NCBI GenBank assembly: GCA_027946365.1
Contig: JAPEUQ010000003.1
Span: 3,658,001 to 3,722,000 of the forward strand
Reading direction: 5' to 3'
DNA: 64,000 nucleotides
Source: Kalmusia sp. IMI 367209
Taxonomy: Eukaryota; Ascomycota; Dothideomycetes; Pleosporales; Didymosphaeriaceae
Shown here: in pieces, positions 56,984 to 64,000 of the stretch
Position numbering within the stretch: the first letter of the stretch is position 1
Layout: each line of letters begins with the position of its first letter
Program-made: the position numbers and the translations under genes
Notes under the pieces: generated by a model
What the model saw: the letters and a program-made list of their open reading frames with translations, nothing else
What the model was told of the DNA's origin: nothing
Databases searched by the model: none

Positions 56984-59132
56984 TCAAGAACAATGTATAG
57001 GCAGAGCTGGATCCAACACTGGATGTATCAAAGGATCAATGTCATCGCAGAAATTCCTTCTCTCTTGCCAGACGTTTTCTAGATTCTCTAGTGTATCACT
57101 GAACAAGCGTAGACCGCTCCGCTGGGCCGCCGCTCGCAACCAAGCGGCGAATGAAGCCTGGACATCCGGATCCCTAGCTTCTGAAGCTGCAATGAGTACA
57201 GGCCACAACAGTCTGGCAGACCCATAGACGGCATCGGGGTCCGAGGGATTGCAGCGCAGGAGGCAGTCACGCACCATTTCTACCTTATGTTGTAGCATGG
57301 TCGATTCTACGTCGTAGATCTTGCGATAGAAGTAAATGATCAGGGCATTCTGCATAGCATCGAGCATGTTGTCCACAGCTGGATCGTCGTAATGATCGAG
57401 GTTTGGTGGTGGTTTCCGCATCTGATTGATGCATCTCTCAATAGCTTTGGCGCGGCTCAGGAAGTCTTTGGCGCTCAAGGTCGCAGGCACGCCTTCCTTT
57501 TCTGCAACATCTCTCTCTGTCGACAATCGGATGATGAGAGATACTAAAAATAGCCACATCTCTGGCACACCGAAGATTTCTGGGTAAAGAGTTGCGGCCC
57601 AGATGCCTGGATACTCGAGATGAAGATCATTTTCACCTTCATCTTGGCCTTTCACACGCTTGATGTCTTCCGCCAAATTGCTCCATTTCCCAAGCCGGAA
57701 GGACATGCTATCTTGGCCGTAAATAGCCAATCCGCTAGTCTCAACTGCTTCACGAACATGAAGGCGATGGCTCGTATTCTGGCCTTCTACGAACGTACTC
57801 TCGTGCAGGATTCGCTCAAAAGCATAGCAATGATGCAGGAGTCGTACCTTTCTCGACTTCTTTCGGTTGAGTCCACGCAATCGAATAAATTTCTCCGCCT
57901 CTAGAAAGTAACATTCGGTTTGATCGCGATTGCCAGTGACCATTGAGACTTGCACCATGGTAAGAAGTGCCATGAGAATCGACTTGTATTTGGCCGTTTT
58001 GGGTATCCTGTAAGACGTTTGCAGCATCCGTCTGGCATGTTCTCTAGCGTGTTGTTTATACTTTCTTGCTTGTTCAAGCCACATCGAGTCCTGTGATAGG
58101 CCACTCATACTGAAAGCACTGATGGCAAGCGTCCCATAGAACGAACATAGACTTGCATGATCTATACTTTCTCCCAAGGTGAGAGCTGCAAGGCAATTCT
58201 TGGCATGAGGAATGAATAGAACGTGCCATGGAGTTTTGCTATGTCGAAAAGGCGTCAACAGTCGAAGTACCGTAGCTTGATAATGCTTTAGCAGTAAGAC
58301 AGCATCTTGCGGTACTGTGTTACCAGCAGCGGTGACGATTGAGCCTGGCCCACAGCCTGGAGGAGGTGTGACTGGTACATCCAATGGAAACGGAGGGAGA
58401 TGGTATGTTTGTGTGTCATGAGAGAATGAAGAGGCCTCTATGCCGTTCATCAAACCATCGTCAAAAATTTCTTCGATGCGAGCACCTTCCATCATGATAT
58501 CTGGCATGTCGAGAAAATCTGACGACGGCTCCAAGGACGGATCAAACACGGCCTGAATCCACTGTTGAGTTCCTGGCGAGAAAGTGGCTTCTGATGGGCA
58601 AATAAGTTCATCGTAAACCTGTGTTGAGACCTGCGAATCATTTACAGTGCTGATTAACACCGAATTGGGCGAACTTTGTGTTTCGGGGCCTTGAGGTGTA
58701 GAAACAGCTCGGAAGACCCCAAAGGGTCCGCGAGAAATTTGTATGTCTTCGGATTCAGAAGATTCTTCGCACGCTTCGTCAATTTTAGAGAGATTTCGAT
58801 TGACAAGTCGTAAGGGAACAGTCGAAGTCAGCCATTCACTCATGGACTTCCGTTCTCTCTCAGTCAGCAGTGGACGACGAAAGCGAAGACTCCCAGCTTC
58901 GGGGGCGCCTTCGAAATCAAAGAATATGCTTTTTTGATAACCACCACAAAGCAACCCTGCACTTTGGCATACCAAACATGACGGCCGAGTTTCGTCACAT
59001 TTCATATGCCTGCTACGACACTAGTCTTCTTTAGCAGAGTGAGCAAGATCTGGAATGCTGGATCCATACCGTGGCGCAACCACCAAATGACCGACTCCGG
59101 CCCGTGCTAGGCTCTGTTGCGGGTCCATCCAT
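56984..59132 (-). CDS. Zn2Cys6 transcription factor (second of the cluster)
   Basis: Exon 1 59132-59070 (21 codons) and exon 2 59020-56984, total 699 aa. The intron of 49 bases falls inside the zinc cluster, between the second and first coordinating Cys pair: GGCAT joins CRSRHMKCDETRPSC, giving perfect C-x2-C-x6-C-x6-C-x2-C-x6-C spacing. Starting at the internal Met instead would delete two zinc ligands, which supports the upstream exon. The rest matches fungal-specific factors of the type with FDFEGAPE after the cluster and a long helical middle region. It shares a divergent promoter with the permease and could control part of the cluster. Confidence 0.9.
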
Positions 59133-59721
59133 GACAATGGTCGAGATGACCTTCTCAGGCAGACAGCGAAGCAGGTCACAGAGACCAAAGGCATGGCGAA
59201 GGCTCGATGGGATGGATATGGTTCGGTTAATGCAGAAAAGGAAGGTTATCGAGAAAGGGTCTCGGGCCGATCTGTCATCGGACGCTAGCCTTATTGAGCT
59301 AGTTTCGCTATCACTTGCCTTTCACACATGGTGCACGAACACTGCAAGATCTATGCAGCCTCAGCATGGCTGTAAAAAAGGCCGCGTGATATCTTGTCCT
59401 ATCTTAGTATCAGGATCATGACGCGGTGGGTGATAAGATCCCTGTCGTTGCTACCCCATCTTCCCCGGACTTGGCAGCGTGGATTGCGATAACGACTAGC
59501 ATCGGTAGGACCTACACTGCTCGCCAAGGGGTCTCGGCTCGGTGCTGGGCGGATGATAGCGTTTAAGGGGCAGACGCAAGGTGTTATTACTACAAAGGGA
59601 TGCCCAGATGGATTCTCACTCGGCATCTTCGTTTCCGACGATCTCTACTTCACGCTCTTCTCCCTGAGGACCCTTTTTCAAACCAGACACGCCTTTTTGG
59701 CTCAGGCCCTTGAAGAAAAAC
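59133..59721. promoter_or_regulatory. Divergent promoter, Zn2Cys6 factor / amino acid permease
   Basis: About 590 bp. It contains an everted repeat CCGAT-N5-ATCGG at 59267-59281 and GATA words (TGATAAG near 59428, CGATAAC near 59489) that could bind AreA/NIT2-type nitrogen regulators upstream of the permease. All binding is inference. Confidence 0.45.
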
Positions 59722-61465
59722 ATGGCGGACGGGGTACCGGTGTATAGCTCTTCCTCCGAGAAAGATCACGGCGACAAAATGGCTATGGCTCACGATCTGT
59801 CCAAAGTTGAAAGCCATGCCGTCGGTGACATACAGTTCATCGAAACAGCCGGCACCAAGCGAAACATCAAGTCTCGACATGCTCAGATGATTGCCATCGG
59901 TGGAACAATTGGTACTGGTCTTTTTGTCGGAGCCGGCCAGGCACTCGTCATCGGCGGTCCTGCGTTTACCTTCCTCGCATACTGTCTCACCTCGATCCTG
60001 GTCTACGGTGTCGTATCCGCTATCATGGAAGTCGCTACCTTCTTACCACTTTCTGGATGCTCTATGGCCTACTACGCTAATCGGTTCATCTCACCTTCGG
60101 TCGGGTTTGCATTGGGCTGGCTATACTTCTATTCATTTGGGATCCTAGTCGCCTACGAAATCACGGCTGCCGGCATAGTCATCGATTTCTGGCCGAATAA
60201 GGTACACATTGCTGTGTGGATAACGCTCATGATGATACTCATCATCGCGCTTAATCTTTCGCCTGTGGCAGTGTACGCCGAAACTGAATTTTGGTTTGCT
60301 GGTGTGAAAGTGATCCTTATCACTGGGCTCCTAATTTTGGCCTTTATACTTGCATTGGGAGGCGGCCCGACACATGATCGTCTAGGTGTGTAGCTCACTT
60401 CACACGCTTTCGCTCGATCATTGACTTACGTGTCTTACAGGCTTTCGTTATTGGAATAATCCTGGCGCAACAAAAGAATACATTGTTGACGGATCCGGCG
60501 GACGTTTCACAGCATTCCTCTATGTCTGGGTCTTTTCCGGCTTCTCCTTCTACTTCGGCCCCGAGCTGATCGTCTTCACCGCTGGTGAGATGCGCAATCC
60601 GCGCAAGAATCTCCCTACAGCAGGTCGCCGATTCTTCGCCCGTTTGATGTTCTTTTACGTTCTCGGATCGCTAGCAATCGGCGTCATATGTAGCTCAACT
60701 GCAAAAGGTCTCACATCTGGATCCGGCAACGCGAACGCATCGCCATGGGTCATTGCGATTCGAAACGCGCAGATCGACGTACTGCCATCAATTGTTAATG
60801 CGGGTGTGTTGACAAGTGCTTGGTCCGCTGGTAATGCGTACTTGTACATGTCTAGTAGGGCGTTGTACTCGTTGGCTGTTGCTGGCAATGCCCCAAAGAT
60901 CTTTGCCAAGTGCAACAGATATGGCCTTCCTATCTACGCAGTACTGGCAGCCTGCTGCTTTGCCCCACTAGCATACCTCAACGTAGCCTCGGCAGCTGGC
61001 GAGGTCTTCAACTGGTTTATCAGTCTAACAAACACCGCCGGATACACATCTTGGATCGTGTGTTGCATTGTGTTCCTACGGTTTCGAAAGGCCACAGCTG
61101 CGCAAGGTGTCGCGGTGCCTTACCAATCCAAGGTCCAACCCTATGGAGCCTACGTCTGCCTAGTGACGTTCACCTTCTTACTTCTCATGAATGGATTCAC
61201 GCAGTTCTACCCTGGTCGTTTCACCGCTTCTGGATTCCTCACTACCTATCTGGGAATTCCTTTGTTCTTGGTGCTTTGGCTTGGCCACAAGCTTGTTGCT
61301 GGTAGGAAGGACTCGTGGCTACGGAACCCACTTGAGACTGATTTGACGACTGGTCTGAGAGAGGTGGAGAACGATGCCGCTATGTGGACGAGGCTTGATG
61401 AGATGAAATATGAAGCTGCTGGAGGAAATAAATGGCTGAAGAAGCTATCAGTAATTTGGGGGTAG
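59722..61465 (+). CDS. Amino acid permease (fungal AAP/YAT type)
   Basis: Exons 59722-60385 and 60441-61465 (562 aa). The cytosolic N-terminus is hydrophilic; helix 1 carries MIAIGGTIGTGLFVGAG, the signature of the yeast amino acid transporter family, then FLAYCLTSILVYGVVSA. Other marks: GFRYWNNPGA at the splice join, FSFYFGPELIVFTAGEMRNP, and VNAGVLTSAWSAGNAYLY. Twelve helices are expected in the plasma membrane. It would import amino acids or related amines with protons. Its place beside the second regulator suggests nitrogenous precursor uptake or chance linkage. Confidence 0.92.
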
Positions 61466-62218
61466 ATAGTTCCTGGCGTGCAGGTATTAGCCTTCATGGT
61501 TTCTTGAAAGACCTTACTTTGCAGATTGAATGCAATAGAACCAAGACTTTCTGTATTCATTTCCCTTGTTCATCATACATGTGAAGAAGGAACATGGCAC
61601 TAATATCACAATGAAATTTGTAGGTGCATGTGTGTCGATCTACCAATTTGCACTAGTCATCATCATGTGCAACTGTTGAAATGCAAAACATCTATTTACC
61701 TCAAATTCACAATATGATCAAGGCTTCCATCAATCCAAAACAAATTCCAAGAAAGCGTCACTACCGACTATGAAAATCGCAATGAGCGTATTGTCCCTTA
61801 TCCGGCATCCTCTGCGGTGGAAAGGGAACGCGAAAGCAGCGCTGGTAGAAACGGAAAGTCACCCCGACGAGAAAAGCGCTAGAGATCGACAGCCGATAGC
61901 AAGCGCGCGATTACAGCTGTCGCCCAGAACACCAACACGTTTCGCATGCCCCACCACAACCCCGCGTCTAGATGCCGGTTTCGCTGATAGTCGTTCGCTG
62001 AGATGCGATCAATAGTGGCGACTCCAGATCGAGCGCGGTGGGAAGGTCAAGCAGACACTTTCTTCGATGTCTAGCATTGCTAGTTCCACACACGTTGCGA
62101 AGCCTTTCATATTCAGCCTCGCTCTGTCACTGAAACAATAGACATTGTGGTTCTTGCATACCTCTTCATTCTGCTGTTCGCGCCTTCTGTGCATCGTTCG
62201 AACATATTCCAAGCAAGA
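61466..62218. promoter_or_regulatory. Promoter region of the Baeyer-Villiger-type monooxygenase
   Basis: About 750 bp between two + strand genes. An in-frame extension back to 62147 lacks an ATG and reads as a hydrophobic run; not used. No site recognised. Confidence 0.45.
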
Positions 62219-63943
62219 ATGGCATCTCAGTCTTACAAATCCGGCCCTGAATACGATGTCCTCATCGTCGGCGCGGGCCTATCCGGTGTCTACAGTCTCT
62301 ACGAAATCCGCAGGCGCTTCCCCTCGTGGCGCATCAAAGTCATCGAAGCAGGGACAGACGTTGGCGGCGTTTGGTACTGGAACAGCTACCCCGGCTGTCA
62401 AATCGACACCGAGTCGCTCTCCTACTGTTATTCTTTCGACGAAGAACTTTTGGAGGAATGGAACTGGAAAGACACCTTTGCGTTCCAACCAGACACGCAC
62501 AAATACATCCAGCGCGTCGCGGAGAAACACAACCTATACAAGGATATACAATTCAAGACACGCATAGAGTCTGCATACTGGAGCGATGAGAATCATACTT
62601 GGACTTTCATTGATGAGCAGAAGAAACAATACACGACCAGGTTTTTTGTGAGCTGCCTTGGCTTCCTTTCCAATCCAACATTGCCCGCAATACCCGGCAT
62701 CGAGAAGTTTCAGGGCCAGGCTTTTCACACATCGCGATGGCCTAAAGATATTGATATACAACGCGACTTCTCAGGAAAGCGTATAGGTGTCATCGGTACC
62801 GGAGCTACTGGCATACAGACAATCACCGCGCTTTCGAAGATCGACAACATCGGGTCTTTGAGTGTCTTCCAACGCACCGCAAACTGGTCAGCTCCCCTTC
62901 GCAACTCGAAGATCACGCCTTACGAGATGGAAGCGCACAAAGGAGGCTACGAAGCGTTGTTCCAGCAGTGTGCAGATACGCCTAGTGGTTTCATGCACCA
63001 AGCAGACCCTCGCAAGTCATCCGAAGTCACCGACGAAGAACGACGCGCCCTGTGGGAGAAGTTATACGCTGAACCGGGCTTTAGCAAGTGGCTTGGTGTC
63101 TTCAAAGACACGTATACCGACCGAGAGGCAAACAATCTCTACTCCAATTTCATGGCTGCTAAGATTCGCGAGCGCGTAAACGACCCGGAGACAGCGGAGA
63201 GCTTGATTCCGAAGCACGGCTACGGGACACGAAGAGTGCCACTAGAAAGCGGATATTTCGAGGCCTTCAACAAATCGCACATAAATCTAGTCGACTTGCA
63301 AAAAACACCGATCAAGCGCGTTGCAGAGGATGGCATTATAACGGCTGATGGCAAGCATCACGTTCTCGATATCCTGATCTACGCTACAGGATTCGATGCC
63401 ATTACAGGTGCCTTCAACGCTATAGACTGGCATGCAAAAGACAACCGCCCTCTTATCGCAAGCAGCGCAGAAAGTAGCGATCGTCCTCCAATCTGGCCTG
63501 ATCACCGCCCCAGCACATTCCTCGGCATCCACATCCCCGCGTTGCCAAATACTTTCATGGTTCTTGGACCTCACCAGCCCTTCGGTAACGCAACCCGCAG
63601 TATCGAACACACTGTCAGCGTCGTCGCGGACCTTCTGCAGTTCTGCCAGGACAGAGGCATCACGTACGTAGAGCCCACTGAAGATGCTGTAGCGAGATGG
63701 ACGGAGCATGTGATAGCGTGCAGTCAGGGCTCTATGATCAACGATGTCGACAGCTGGATGACGGGTGTCAACAAGAATGTGAAGGGGAAGAATGTGAGGA
63801 GCGTGGCCAGGTATACTGGAAGTGTGCAGGAGTATAAGAGGTGGTGCAGGGAGTGCAGGGAGTCGGGCTATCGGGGGCTGATACTTGGGTCGAAGGCGAG
63901 GGGGACTGTAGACGGTGCTCATGCAATTAGGGCTTCGTTATAA
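62219..63943 (+). CDS. FAD-dependent Baeyer-Villiger-type monooxygenase
   Basis: Single exon, 574 aa from the ATG at 62219. The FAD-binding motif is GAGLSG (residues 18-23) in DVLIVGAGLSGVYSLYEIR; GGVWYWNSYPGCQID is the typical following loop. The BVMO fingerprint F-x-G-x3-H-x3-W occurs as FQGQAFHTSRW (from Phe164). The NADPH motif is GTGATGIQ, and a C-terminal ATGFD precedes the last third. Family enzymes insert oxygen next to a ketone to make an ester or lactone, as in cyclohexanone monooxygenase and pathway enzymes such as MoxY. With the two SDRs it could oxidise an alcohol to a ketone and then to an ester. The gene ends 57 bp before the window edge. Confidence 0.94.
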   Translation: MASQSYKSGPEYDVLIVGAGLSGVYSLYEIRRRFPSWRIKVIEAGTDVGGVWYWNSYPGCQIDTESLSYCYSFDEELLEEWNWKDTFAFQPDTHKYIQRVAEKHNLYKDIQFKTRIESAYWSDENHTWTFIDEQKKQYTTRFFVSCLGFLSNPTLPAIPGIEKFQGQAFHTSRWPKDIDIQRDFSGKRIGVIGTGATGIQTITALSKIDNIGSLSVFQRTANWSAPLRNSKITPYEMEAHKGGYEALFQQCADTPSGFMHQADPRKSSEVTDEERRALWEKLYAEPGFSKWLGVFKDTYTDREANNLYSNFMAAKIRERVNDPETAESLIPKHGYGTRRVPLESGYFEAFNKSHINLVDLQKTPIKRVAEDGIITADGKHHVLDILIYATGFDAITGAFNAIDWHAKDNRPLIASSAESSDRPPIWPDHRPSTFLGIHIPALPNTFMVLGPHQPFGNATRSIEHTVSVVADLLQFCQDRGITYVEPTEDAVARWTEHVIACSQGSMINDVDSWMTGVNKNVKGKNVRSVARYTGSVQEYKRWCRECRESGYRGLILGSKARGTVDGAHAIRASL

Positions 63944-64000
63944 TTTTATTCGTTGTGTTCATATAGATTATAATGGCGCATTTACAGTCTCATAACAAAA

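Noticed and set aside
62147..62218. N-terminal extension of the BVMO
   Set aside because: No ATG in the extension; the Met at 62219 gives the normal spacing to the FAD motif.

Overview
The window is nuclear DNA of a filamentous ascomycete (Pezizomycotina; a Dothideomycete is plausible but not proven). The signs are short GT-AG introns of about 47-110 bases, fungal Zn2Cys6 regulators, a UMP1 proteasome chaperone, an RTA1 protein, heme-thiolate peroxidase, P450 and MFS families, and a patatin/NB-ARC/TPR NLR-type protein. Gene models below were spliced by hand from reading frame, splice phase and family motifs.

Left part (1-43 kb) is mixed core and accessory DNA: an SH3-domain membrane protein (2943-4881); an isolated NLR-like gene with seven almost identical 126-bp TPR units and an internal TGA (8190-12023); a divergent pair of a C2H2 zinc-finger factor and a small acylation-motif protein (13055-16316); a gene-poor AT-richer stretch; a UPC2-type Zn2Cys6 factor; an RTA1 protein; an ORF fossil with four in-frame stops; UMP1; a TMEM19/DUF92 protein; a DHA2 MFS transporter with a one-base frameshift; a small protein with two zinc-cluster-like motifs; a UBL3-type prenylated ubiquitin-fold protein; two uncharacterised genes; two secreted-protein loci, one of them interrupted; and a DUF1772 protein.

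Right part (43.6-64 kb) reads as one accessory metabolic gene cluster. In order it holds an MFS efflux pump, a Zn2Cys6 factor, a heme-thiolate peroxidase, a P450, an HxxxD acyltransferase, two SDR oxidoreductases, a second Zn2Cys6 factor, an amino acid permease and a Baeyer-Villiger-type monooxygenase. Several genes share divergent promoters. No PKS, NRPS, terpene synthase or other backbone enzyme lies inside the window, so the scaffold source is either beyond the right edge or supplied externally.

A recurring oddity is otherwise open reading frames broken by stops that differ from a sense codon by one C-to-T change, plus two one-base homopolymer shifts. These could be real decay (RIP-like mutation), strain polymorphism or assembly errors.
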